Origin: Diploscapter coronatus
Taxonomy: Eukaryota > Nematoda > Chromadorea > Rhabditida > Rhabditidae
Assembly: GCA_964036155.1 (NCBI GenBank)
Contig: OZ038422.1
Location: forward strand, 78,267,201 to 78,331,200
Direction: 5' to 3'
DNA length: 64,000 bases
In this document: positions 48,701-60,182 of the stretch, piece by piece
How the letters are laid out: each line of letters starts with the position of its first letter
Position numbering within the stretch: position 1 is the first letter of the stretch
Notes under the pieces: generated by a model
Told to the model about the DNA's origin: nothing
The model's database searches: none
The model's input: only the letters and a program-made list of their open reading frames with translations
Made by a program: the position numbers and the translations under genes

Positions 48701-50767
48701 CTCCATCCATCGCTTGTTGACCATTTCACAGCGAATCGTGTCGATAATGGGCAGGAAGGAAATGATTCGCTCCAAAACTTTGTCAGGCAGTGTGTCGAGA
48801 GGAAATGACTGAATATAGAAATTTTGAAAATCGATGATTTTTTTTTTTTAAATTAATACTTTTAGTATTCTTCTTAGAAAGATTAATTATTTTACTTGAA
48901 ATTGGTTCAATGTTATATTTATCCAAGTTTACGACTTAGTACTTCATTTATAATTTTCGTGAAACATACAAAGAAAATTTGCATAAATTAGAAAATTACC
49001 GAATTTCCAGAGGCAGAAATTATGGATGCAGTTAAAGATTGAGTGGATGAAGCACGAGAAATCGAGGCTCCTTCGTCTGAAAATAAGCGATTCAAAGAGG
49101 TCCATGTAAATTTATCCAAGCTTCTCTTCCTTCAACTCGATCAAAATCATTAATCTTCAAATTTTTGCGAAATTTTAAAGAAATAGGAAAACAGTAGAGC
49201 TAAAATACCTTTACTATCTTCAGCCGGTATGATCATAGCGCCTTTCGCGGATTTCTTCCTCGATGAAGAATACTGAAATTTTGAAATTATTTTAAACCTT
49301 AAAAATATATACTTTACTGCAGAAACATGCATCACTTGGTCGTACAGCTTTAATTCCTCTTCTGTGGCGCTTTTCGCCTTGTCCGCGTCTTCTTTGCGTC
49401 TGAAATTTAAAAAAATAGCATTTTAAAATCAGACTTAAAATTATTTGAAAATCGTGAAAATTTATCTAATCAAGATTTTTTAAAGATAAAACTAAAGATG
49501 TTTTACTTGAAGACAATGACAGCGGATCCGCAGTGCTTTGGATTCTTCGGCAGCGTCGCGAAAACGGAACGTCTCTCGGCGAGTGGCAACGAGCAGTTGC
49601 TCACCTGAAATATGTTAACCTTTAATTTTTCTTTCATCAATGCCAATTTCATGATATAGGCAGAGATAGGAAAAATAGTTGATTTGTTGGTCAGATGTCT
49701 GTCTGAAGTCAGTCATACTCAATTTCAAGATAGTGCTCATTATAAACATTGGAGATTCAATAATTTAGCCACATTTCTCATCTTCTATGTAAATATAGAA
49801 AAATTCGAAAGCCTATTCAACCGAGCTCATATATGAATATTTTATCGAAAAAAGAAGACAAAAATACGCCCACCTTTCCAAACTGGGAGAAGAAAGACTG
49901 GAGCTGTGTTTGAGTGACTCGCGGAGAAATGTTTGAAACGACGATTTTCCTGTCGTCTTTCGAAGCCGCTTGAAATGCCAGGGCTGCGTCGAAGTCTGCA
50001 TTTTTCAATGAAAATAGACTTTGTAAAAATTTCTACCATCAGTTTCGGAAGGATCCATCCTCTCTCCGTCAGCGAGCAGCATCGGCAGAAGACGACGATA
50101 CTTCATGAATTCCACAGCGGAATGAGACCAGGTTCTTCTGAAAAAGTCAAAGTCAGAACTGATCGAAAGTTGAAATTTAGAAATCGAATTCCAACTGTTT
50201 GCTAGTCAAAGGGAAAACAAATGAATTTCCAAAAATAAGAAAGTAAACATACCGTAATTTGCCGATGCTGAAGAATCGGGCCCTGGTGACGAACTGTTGG
50301 AAAGCCTCGGTTATGTCGTTCAAGCCCTTGCTCTCCAGATTCTGGCCATGAAGACGACGCAGCGCTTTGAATGTCGTCTGAAATTTTAAATTCCAACAAA
50401 TGACTATGTTTCAACATTTCGATATTCCCGAGAATTTGTGCAATGCGATGTCCTTGAAACTTTTGAGAAAAACAAACCAATTTAAAATATATATATATAT
50501 ATATCAATTGAAAAAAAATAATTTTTCAGTCTTCTCAACTCTGAAAATAAGTTTTCAAATGTCTATAACCTATCGACTAATTATTATCGTTATGGCTTTG
50601 TCAATGCCGAGTCTATTCACCAAAAATAAATCAAATCTAGTAAAAATAATCGATTATTTCAATTTCAAAAAGGACCGTCTGACCTGGCTTCTCCCAGCGA
50701 ATCCGCCCCGTTTGAAGGCCGAGTCCTCGGGCGACTTGAAACTCGAACCGAAACCGCCCAAGTTCAT
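45745..50767 (-). CDS. RRM + F-box + leucine-rich-repeat protein
   Basis: Twenty-one exons encode 744 residues: 50767-50684, 50377-50253, 50137-50037, 49995-49874, 49604-49507, 49399-49318, 49272-49209, 49076-49000, 48808-48689, 48627-48529, 48484-48368, 48173-48063, 48021-47908, 47747-47626, 47383-47264, 47108-46957, 46665-46514, 46442-46389, 46314-46170, 45966-45904, 45857-45745. An RNA-recognition-motif-like fold covers about 117-190 (RKIVVSNI, TQLQSFFSQFGKV, CGSAVIVFK). An F-box follows at about 252-290 (FPLDTLPDKVLERIISFLPI...NKRWMEL). Leucine-rich repeats run from about 300 to 690 (LKSLNLSGI, LKELRANEC, LELLQLRNCTF, VKHVDLSGS), with an acidic tail. F-box/LRR proteins select substrates for SCF ubiquitin ligases; the RRM suggests an RNA or RNP link. 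Four introns use GTC donors (GTCAGA, GTCAGT, GTCAGG, GTCAGA), each needed for the frame. Confidence 0.88.
50488..50506. repeat. (TA)n microsatellite
   Basis: A run of alternating TA of about 20 bases lies within an intron of the RRM/F-box/LRR gene. Confidence 0.8.
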
Positions 50768-51376
50768 TTTTTCCTCGAACAGTTTTCTATTTTCACTGCA
50801 TCAATCAATCTGAAATCGCCCTGAAAAGCCTGAATTTCAGCGGAAAATGACAAACAGTAGGTAAAAAAGGGCAAAATACGAACGGATCGTTCGACGAAAA
50901 ATCGATAGTAGTAGTGGGTTTGGCGCATTTCTAAGTGCGCCAAAAATTTTCCCCCTTTCACCAATGAATGCATTATTGAATAGCCACAACAGGGGGAGGG
51001 GAGAGACGGGAAAGGAAAACGGAGGAGTCACGAGCGGGAGTCGCACTTTCACAACCCGTCGATTTTCTCGCACTTTTATCGATTTTTTGAAAAATGTACT
51101 CGCCTTTGATCTCCGTAAAAACCATCATTTTGAGGAAACATTATGTGTGATGAGAGACGAACGAGAAGCCAGCCACTTTGCACAGCGCCTTTTGTCAGCA
51201 AATTATGTTAATTTTGAATTTCTCTCTCGGATATATTGATTCTTTGTGTGTTATCACTTGCCTTCTTTTGTAAAACATCATTTTTAAGAGGTTGCTTGAA
51301 ATTGGAGAGATTTCCCATGTTTATCGTGATTTTCTTTATTTTTAGAAATCGATTTTTTTATTTCGCAGATCCAAAA
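50768..51376. other. Divergent intergenic region
   Basis: About 0.6 kb separates the divergent starts of the RRM/F-box/LRR gene (minus) and the RNF11-like gene (plus). It contains a purine-rich stretch near 50990-51025. A CGCAG acceptor at 51367-51368, eight bases before the RNF11-like ATG, may be a trans-splice site. Confidence 0.55.
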
Positions 51377-52835
51377 ATGGGCAATTGTCTGCCGCGATTG
51401 CTCAGTTTCGGTCGGGGCAACATGGAGGGGACACCCATGCGAAGGTTCGTTTTTCACAACTAAACAAATTTACGACATTCGGATTCAGAAGCCCTTCAAC
51501 GTCGTCGACGTCGAGTCAGGACGGTCCGATGAGCTTCAGCAATCCCATGATGCTCTCGCAAAATGTGAGATTTTTCTAAGAGGATGATTTTGAACACTTT
51601 TCCTAAACAATGCTTATTTTTGACAAATTTCATGATTTTATTTGTTTTTAATTTAGAGCCCCTACGTCTCTCAACTCTACGCCGCGAATGTGCGAAGGCA
51701 ACGGCAGGCCAATCAGCAAGAAAAGGTGAAACATTTTGAAAATTCTAGAAAGGACTGGATTAAATTTTCCAGGATCTGGAGGCTGCGAAGCAAAAACGAA
51801 TCCAGGGACTTCTTGAGCAGATCTCTGCTGACATTTTCACTGAGGACATGAAGGCTGCTGAGTGAGTTCTAGGACATTTTTTCTTAAAATTTTGATGCTT
51901 TTTGAAAATCCTATTCTTGGAAAGTATTGATTGAACACTTCTAGAAATGAAATAATTTTCTCGAGTTCTTAAATTTATTCCAGATGCGCGATTTGCATGA
52001 TCGATTTCGAGCCGGGCGACTGCATTCGTTTTCTACCCTGTATGCACTCTTTCCACAAGGACTGCGTTGATGAGTGGCTCCATAAGTAAGAAGTTTATTT
52101 AAAAAAAAAAAAAAGTCGTCTAAATCCTTTCCCTGAATTATTGGAAAATGCACCTAGTTTCTAGTTGAAATCGTGTTGTGTTGAAAGACGAAAGGGCTAC
52201 CTTTTTCGGAAGCCTTTTTGATAATCCTCAGAAAGATAATTTCTGATTTTTGCTATCTAGGAAAGTCCTATCGGTGTGAGGAGGAATATTCTTGAAGAGA
52301 ATGAACAAGTTTGAAATTGCAAAAAGCTGTTCGAAGATATTATTCTGAATGTTTGCAGATCGTTCACGTGCCCGTCGTGTTTGGAGCCTGTCGACTCGAC
52401 GATCCTCTCCTCACTCACCGCCCACACGCAGCAGACATTCCAGGTAGATTATTTGATTTTTTGTTAAACTCGATCAGTCAGCAATGCCTTTACTGAACAT
52501 ATGAATTTTGAACTAATTTGTAATATTTTGAAACATATAAATAGCGAGAAAAATGCTAGAATTAGTCATAGAAAATGTTTCTTTTTCCTTAGGTAAGTTA
52601 CCAATAAATGACTCTGTATTGATAAAACATTTTTACAAGAATTTCAAAACTTTTATGAAATACACTTCGAAAATTTATTCAAGCCTATCTTTTTCAAATC
52701 TTTATTCGGAGAATACTCGAACTTCTTGGAACATTTCTCTAGTTCTTTTCAAAACATTCTCTTTTCCAGGATCTGATGCAATCGAGTCAAGAAGCTTCTG
52801 TCTCTGCGTCCTCTGCTCAAACTGCCAACAAATAA
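51377..52835 (+). CDS. RNF11-like RING-H2 E3 ubiquitin ligase
   Basis: Seven exons encode 184 residues: 51377-51444, 51489-51564, 51657-51725, 51773-51861, 51984-52085, 52359-52443, 52770-52835. The start MGNCLPR is an N-myristoylation-type sequence like that of vertebrate RNF11. A Ser-rich linker and a helix (QKRIQGLLEQI) lead to a RING-H2 domain starting at about residue 102 (CAICMIDF...FLPCMHSFHKDCVDEWL...SFTCPSCLEPV) with all eight zinc ligands. RNF11-type ligases act on endosomal membranes in ubiquitin signalling. The C-terminus (ILSSLTAHTQQTF, then a Ser/Gln-rich tail) is longer than in the 154-residue human protein. An in-frame AATAAA overlaps the stop. Confidence 0.93.
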
Positions 52836-55288
52836 ATTTGGAAATCACCGAAAATAGTCTCAGGACGAAAAAACCAAGAAAAACACGAAACGGCAACTTG
52901 TCAATTTGAAGGAAGTCGCCAAATGGGTACGTCTTTAGAGCATTTTTATTTTAAAATTCTATTTTTTTAAACTAGGAGGTAATTTATCATAAAAAGTATT
53001 GGATTTAGGAAAAAATGATAAATTATCACTGATAATGAATTGACACGATTACAGTACCCTTATTTTTCCTCTCTCCTCACTTCTCCTAATTCAGTAGGAA
53101 TTAATATACTGAAGCATCGTCTTTTTTTATTTTTGAGTTTAATGAGTCCTTTTGTTGGGTATTCCATAACTTATACAGATATTATCACTTTTTAATCGTA
53201 ACAAAATCATCTCGTTCTCGTTTAACTTGAGAAAAATGTTAGTAACCAGAGAAAAATTTATAGATTTTTATTACAGAATATACTTTGGTTACCAATGTTA
53301 TTACAAATCTTATTTTTAATTAACTGCTTATCCATTTCATTCGCTCGCGCGCAATTTCTTTCATTTATTTTAAACGTTTTAATGGAATCTTTCAGTTTCC
53401 CACTATTAACTTTTTCAAGCAAAATTGAGCATTCTCTGAGATCTTAAAAATTAAAAATACGCCATTTTACTATTAGTAAAAGTCGAGCAAAAAATTATTA
53501 GTCTTCACAAGAAATAGTAAAGTGACTTGATTTTTCATTTTCCAATCATTTTTTCGTGATTTCTCTGTACTCTGGCCCTATTTTTATCCAATGGCATTGC
53601 TAGAGTTGCAGAGTGGTTTTCATTTCTACATTTTTGTATCTATTTGTGTACGTATTCTCCATCGATTCTCTTCAAACCATTCTCTAGTTAATTCCCCCTT
53701 CTAAACCGGTATAGTCTATTGTCAAGTGGGCTGATGATTCAACGACTGCCTTCTTTCCTTATTCTTCAACATTTGAATTACGAGAGACGTAGAGTAATTT
53801 TCGAGAGATTATAAATAGTTGAAGGGAAATAATTTGGAAAATCTTAATTTTTATTTTAAAAAAAACCAGAAAATTTTTGGTTCTCTAAAAATTCAAAGAA
53901 ATTGGGAAAAGTCGAGTAAAATTGCATCATTCTCTCAAAAACAATAGAAGTTTATACGTGGCCGCTAAATACAGCTTCTTTGTCAGAAAACAAGTCCGGA
54001 TATTCATTTATTTCATCATTCTCAATAGTCAGATTTTCCCGCTTTCACTAATCTCTTTCCTAACCGAGCTTTTCCTCGGGAATTTCGTCATTTCCTCTTG
54101 ATTTTGCGTCATTTCTCGTGAATTTCTATTTCAGATGTATTTTTTGGGTTTTGGAAGCTTCTCACATTTTTCTTACTTTACAATAAATCCTATTTTCAAC
54201 CTATTCATCATTAATCGAGAAATAACGCAGAATCATTTATCATTTCATTTCATTTCGTCATATTTACTCGAGTGTATTTATTACATTTTTTGTGTAAAAA
54301 TCATCGTGGGCTTTGTCGTCGGTAGTGAAATTAATCGTCCTTGTCAAGCATAAGATGTGAATGAAAATAAATTTCTTTAAGAAATTATTGATTTTCAAAA
54401 AATGATTTATTTTTCCAGAAACAAGCGACTTACAACAGTCAATTTCAAATAAAAAAGGCAAAAGCGCGGAAGTAAAATTTTCAGTTCAATTTTAGCTAGA
54501 TGCACAAAATGTCTATTATGAAACAAGACGAAATTATTATGGTCGGTTTCAGTCTTCTATTTTCGTCATCATTGAATAGAACTTTCGAAGTTTTAGAAAG
54601 AAAAAATTCGATGATCTTGTATTCCGAAATAAAAGTGCGGAAAAAGGTGGACTGGCATCGTAAAATCGAAGTCATTTTCATTCTATGATGAAACATAGAC
54701 GCTAAATTTGGCCTGGATATTTCACAACCATGAACCATCAATTTTGAAAGTTCCTGTTTATCATAATCTCTGAAAATTCCGCTTCCAAGATGAGTAAGAT
54801 TAAGATTGTTTGAGTACATTTCCAATAAAAGGGACCAAGTATACCCACATCAAGTAGGAATTCGTAAAATTGTATACATCCTATCAGTTCAATTTCAATT
54901 TTCAAATCAAGGAAATCAAAGACAAATCCATAAATCAAACAAACACCCATATGTGGTAGCGCGCACAATTTTGCAAGGGGGCTTTCTTATCGTCGCTTTA
55001 GACGCAGATTTAGGGGCACTCACAATAATAAATGACTTGAGAACTGGCAATTAGAGGGATGATAAATAAAGTAAAATTCGAAAAGGTTAGATTGTCACCG
55101 TTCTTAGGAAAAATGGAAAGGAAATTCTACAGAGTTGAGCAGTATTTATGAAAAGTGAAAATCGACGAATAAAAATTGGCTCAAATTTGTAGAAATATGA
55201 GATTTTTGATAAGTTGATAAAAAGAAACGAGTTGACCTACTTTGTTAAGCTTCTGCTCATCTTACCCAAATCTGTCCTTTCGTCTCGT
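52836..55288. other. Long intergenic stretch
   Basis: About 2.4 kb of AT-rich DNA between the RNF11-like stop and the NPL4 stop. Short open frames (54135-54353, 54496-54825, 54806-55054) lack start/splice/domain support. Part of it is probably the RNF11-like 3' untranslated region. Confidence 0.5.
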
Positions 55289-58200
55289 CTATTTTCCAGG
55301 CAGCCCGCAAACAGAGCATTCATCGCCCTCGTGCGTGTTCTCGAAAGTGCAGTTCTTGCACGCCCACTTCGCAGAACCGCCGCCGAAGGATTGGCCTGGA
55401 AATAAAAAAAATGCTTCGAAATTCATATGTAACATTGGAAAATCTTTGATCAGTGGCTTATTGTTAGAGATGGGAGTATTATAAATAATAGTATGCTTTT
55501 GTTTCAGAGATTTAGATATGTTCTGGAAAGAGAATATTATTTGAGAGGCTGAAAAATATGTTGCATTTAACAATTTTCTTCTTTCAGAAATATAAGATGA
55601 ATTTTTGAATAGTACCTTTTAGTAAGTTTCAAAATGATTATTTATTCATTCAAAAACCCGCACAGTTGCTAATGAAGAATATCAACATGTGTACAGAATG
55701 ATGGTAACTTATCTTTCAAGAAATATAAAGCTACAAATCGCATTGGAGCAAAGTTGTAATGTTTCTAGTATTGCACTTGAAAAGTTCGATTTTACACAGT
55801 AGTCAATTGAAAAGAACTAACCAGCACTAGTTCCCTGTTCGTCGTGGACAGCCCTGCTGAGCGCGACCAGTTGCTGCCAGTTCACGTTCTCGCTCGCCCA
55901 GTCCATCGCCGCGCCTCGGTCCTGAGACGCCACAGCTTGGCATAGCGACTCAAAAATTATCATAAGCTATTTTCTTCAAAGACATTAATTAATCGGCTCA
56001 ATTCATATTGGATTAAATTTATGAAATATCGAAACGTATGAGAGAATAAGAATGGTATTTCATTAAGTTTCGAAAATGTTTCATTAAGATTAATGTTCTC
56101 GGAAAATAATCATTCGCTTTTTCTTAGAATGATAAAGTTAAATTCTCGAAGAAACAAACTCCTACTTTAATCTCATCATCCGTAAATTTGACGAATTCGT
56201 TGGTGAGCAGGTAGAGAAGGAAATGGAAATTGGTCGCCTGAAAATTTCAAAATGAAAAAAATCCTATTTTAAAAAGTACCTGCTCCAAAAACTGGTTGAT
56301 AGAGAATTCCTCGCAGAAGTTCAGCAGGTTTTTGCCACCCTAAAACGAAAATATAAACAACAATGAATAAATTGATCGTTAAAATAAAAAAAAAATTTTT
56401 TTAACTGGTCATATAAAGAATACAAAATTTATAATGCTCTTCATTAGTTTTATCAAAATAATTGAAAAAAAACGATTAGCAGGAATAAGAATTTTTAAAA
56501 ATGATAATAATTATTAAAGAGAAAAGAAAAAACCTGAGTTTCGCCGATGTCTGTCCGATTTTCGATGTGGAATTTGACGTGTTTTGGCTGGTAGAAAGTG
56601 CTGCACGGGTCCTTCGGCATTCCTGCTGGCACGTCCACCTGAAAAATCAATATTATTTTAAGAAGAATGAAGTTTAAAACTACCAAAAGATACTCGACAG
56701 GCAACGGCCGTCCGTTTTTCTGAATATCCACACCGTACTCGTTTTTCTCCTGAAAATAGTCATGTCTTGAACCGAACGTAAACTTAGCTCATATTTTCAA
56801 CCCGAAAGTTCGAAACATTTCAAAACTCTAATGTATTTTTATGATAATTTACGGTTAAAAATCTTCGAGCAAACTTTTGAAGTTCATAGAAGCTGTTTTA
56901 AAAAAGGGATAAAATATTTCAAATGATAAAGGTAGAGTTTAAAAGAATCTTACCACGAAGTTAACATCGGTAATGAACTGGTGCTCATCCACCGGAGTTT
57001 CTCTGATGAAGGCCAATTCAGGGTGGTACATCGTCGGGCACAGAATGTTCGCCTCCACCAATGCGGCACACTGATTCGAAACCTGAGAAGAAAATATATC
57101 TATCAAACTTCTAAAAAAATCATTTTCTACCTGATATCCATGGAAATTGACATGCATATTTTCGTCGCCGCTCGCCACCACAGTCACGAATTTGGAGCCG
57201 AACTTTCTAAAACGAGAAATTGATTGAAAATGAACAAGCTGCTGAAATAAGTAATTGATTTTTGTACGTGAAATATTCTAGAAAAGTAACAGATAAATGT
57301 CTGAACATGAAAACATTTTACCTGTCGTTGGAGTACTGGGTGATGTTAGGATGCTTGTTCTGAAGCCAACCAGCAGTGATGCATTCCTCGGCAGACAACA
57401 GGAACGAGCTCTGCAAGTTTGAAATCGTCATCCGTTACTCGAGCAAACAATTCAATAACTCGCTAATTTAGTAAGAATGTTTTTTTTTCTTCTTTTTTTG
57501 TTTTAAATTTATTAGTATCGAGAACGAACAGTTTGCATTGTACGAGAATAAGAAATTGAAATGGATACAAATCTTGAAGGGTTTCAAACTTAATTAATGA
57601 TTTTTTGCTAACGTCTTATCAAAAATTCGGTTATCAATTTTTAAAAGAGCTTCAGAAAATAACCAACCGCATTTCTGGTGCAATGAACAGTTCCTTTGCT
57701 GATGTCGGCCGGCCAGAGGTCTGTGAAAATCCATCCCACCTTCTTCAGACCCAGCCACGATGACAGTTTGTCGACTGTCTAGATTTGGGAATGTTACCTA
57801 CTTTCCTTCTATTTTTTTAGAAAAATGGTGAAAACTCTTCAGCACAGGAAGGGACACAAAAATAACACAACATTTTATGTTTCCGATAAGTCATAAATCT
57901 CAGTATTGCTTTTAACAAAAATGAATTATATTTTAAAGGGTGGGAAATTGATTTAAAAAAAAATTCGAAAATCGTACCTCCTCATTGGGATCATCCAGCA
58001 ACTGGACGCTGTCGCCCTTGCAGACCTGTGGCGGCTCGTAAATCGCTGCGACAGTCGCTTTGATGCCCAAAGGAACTTCAGTGAAAGCTTGGTATCTGGA
58101 AAATCAGTTTCATCATTTTATAAAATGAAATTATATTAGATATGCATGTCTGACAAGACTAATAATATTGGCAGAAAATTTAGGAGCCAACTAGATTTTC

Positions 58201-60049
58201 ACTGTTGTTGAAAAAATCTTACTTCCCAATGAGAATGCCAATTCTCTGATTGCCGGACCGTCTCCAGTAGTCGAGGAACGAATTCACCAGCTCCTGGTTT
58301 TCGATCGAGATATTGTCCACGTGACGAAAACGCTCAAAAATATACTTTATTTACCAGCTCTATGATTCTTTTCATAATGTGATAATAATAATTTTTCCCA
58401 TTTTAAGTTACTGTAAATTTGATCATAATTGAATGGATATGAGGCAAATTTGGAAGACACTTGATTTTACAATAAAATAAACACCCTGAATATATATTTT
58501 TTTCAAGGCTTGGCTAAACTTTATATAATCTCTCTCGACGTACCTGCCGATTGAGAGTGACAACTGGGGGCTTGCACTTGGTGCAGATTCCTTTGGGATA
58601 GGGCTTGTGATTGGCGCAGCTCAGGTTGATAGAATACCTGAAATTGTCAGTTTATAAAATAAAAGAAATAATATTTTCAGAGTGAATTTTTATCATCGCG
58701 AGGATATTCTCCAAATATCGCATTTTTTCTCGTAATAATATTTGCTTTGTCTGAAAGCTTCTCGAAAATGCACTATTTTTGCACAACAAATATCAAGAGA
58801 GGAAGAATCGATTATTACCAATTAGGTAGTTCGAAATAAATTAAACTTTCGAAAACCTACTTGGTATTTTCGAGCGGCTTGGTGAGCGTAGTGCCCCTGC
58901 CGTGGCCTGCAGTGAGTTTGCGAACGTGGGCGTGGAACGACATGTGCTTGATGTCCTTCGACTTCAGGTACTCCTCGTCGTACGGCTAAAAAGATTTTAA
59001 AAAAATAGGCTTTTCGATAGTTCAGAATTTCACAAAGCAAGACTTTTGAAACCTCATTTATCGTAAAAAAATGAACGTATTCAAGAATTTAAGTTTCACA
59101 ATAGAAACTTTTTTCTTGAAGTAAAATGTTCCCAATTTTTAATTTTTTGAAAGAAAAACTAAGATTCCTCACATCAAGCGGCAAACAATTGGAGCACTTC
59201 TGCCTGGCCGCGTGCCGGCATTTCATCGGGTCCTTGCCGCGCTCGATCTGAAAATAAAAATTCAAGCAAAAACTGGAAAGTTGATTGAAATCGAGCAATT
59301 TCATCAAACTCTAGCTTCTTCTCTCAAATTTCGTATAGATTTTCAAGAATTCTATCAGTTTGGGTGATCATTAGAACCAGGAAGATGATCTACAACCTCA
59401 ATCAGACATGAAGCAGGTTTTATCGGAAAGTTTTTTGAAAACGTAAAAAATAAGCTCCGTTTTCGAGCACAGTAAAATGGCTGTACCTGTCCAGATTCCG
59501 CGGCGAGAATCGTGTCGACCTCGTCGATTTTGTCCTTCTCCAGGGCTTCGATCACCATCACTCCTGAATGATTAAGGATTTCACGGCAAAATTCGAACAA
59601 ATCGCGAAAATCGAAATCAACGGAAATTTCAAAATTGAAGATGTCATCACAAACCTACGTCTCTTCGTTGGCGTTTACACGTGAGCTAATTTCAAAATTA
59701 TCCTCTTCGTTTCCCACTTTTGCATCGATAATTTGATTATTTAGTGGGATTTTCTAGAAGTTTCTTGAGAAAATCGGTTCATTTGCAACGTTGTTTAAAA
59801 ACCTCACTATTCAATTAATTTTCTCCCAGCTTGGACGGTCGGGAACCAAATTTCACTGATTTGTAGGTTTCGTTTTTGGAAATGAACGTTTTGAAAATAA
59901 AAATAAAAAAAAAGATCCCGAAAAATGTTCCACACCTTGTCGAATGTTGACATTCGAAAGCTTTCAATTGGATTTTTCTGTGAAAGCGATTCGATACAAT
60001 CCACTTTTCCTTTGTAATTGGGATTATCATTCGCGTCTTTTATCCTCAT
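55289..60049 (-). CDS. npl-4: NPL4, ubiquitin-recognition cofactor of p97/CDC48
   Basis: Eighteen exons encode about 575 residues: 60049-59936, 59753-59681, 59563-59487, 59247-59173, 58985-58861, 58637-58544, 58332-58223, 58095-57978, 57778-57668, 57410-57322, 57206-57131, 57082-56954, 56749-56684, 56638-56534, 56339-56280, 56237-56166, 55948-55822, 55395-55289. NPL4 pairs with UFD1 to deliver K48-ubiquitinated proteins to the p97 ATPase in ERAD and chromatin extraction. Visible parts: short ubiquitin-like start; zinc-finger region ([37 protein letters not shown]); the MPN-type domain with [11 protein letters not shown] and [18 protein letters not shown]; and a C-terminal NZF finger (WACKNCTF...CSVCGLPGK). 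The donor of exon 2 is uncertain: a GTAGG site 22 bases further on breaks the frame, so I used GTGTAA. Confidence 0.93.
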
Positions 60050-60182
60050 TCGTGATCAATTTATCGTTTTTTTCTCCCTAAACATGGCTGAGTTTCTTCA
60101 CTCATTTCCGAAAAAGTCAATTTTATCCTTCAGCAACCGCCAAGTGACCATTCATTGGGCGCGAGTAGACCAGCCAGTCAGA
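60050..60182. promoter_or_regulatory. Short bidirectional promoter region, NPL4 / PP2A
   Basis: Only 133 bases separate the divergent start codons. They include a TTTATCCTTCAG acceptor at 60132-60133. After that site the first ATG is the PP2A start at 60183, so it may be a spliced-leader or 5'-UTR acceptor. Shared control is inferred from spacing only. Confidence 0.5.
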
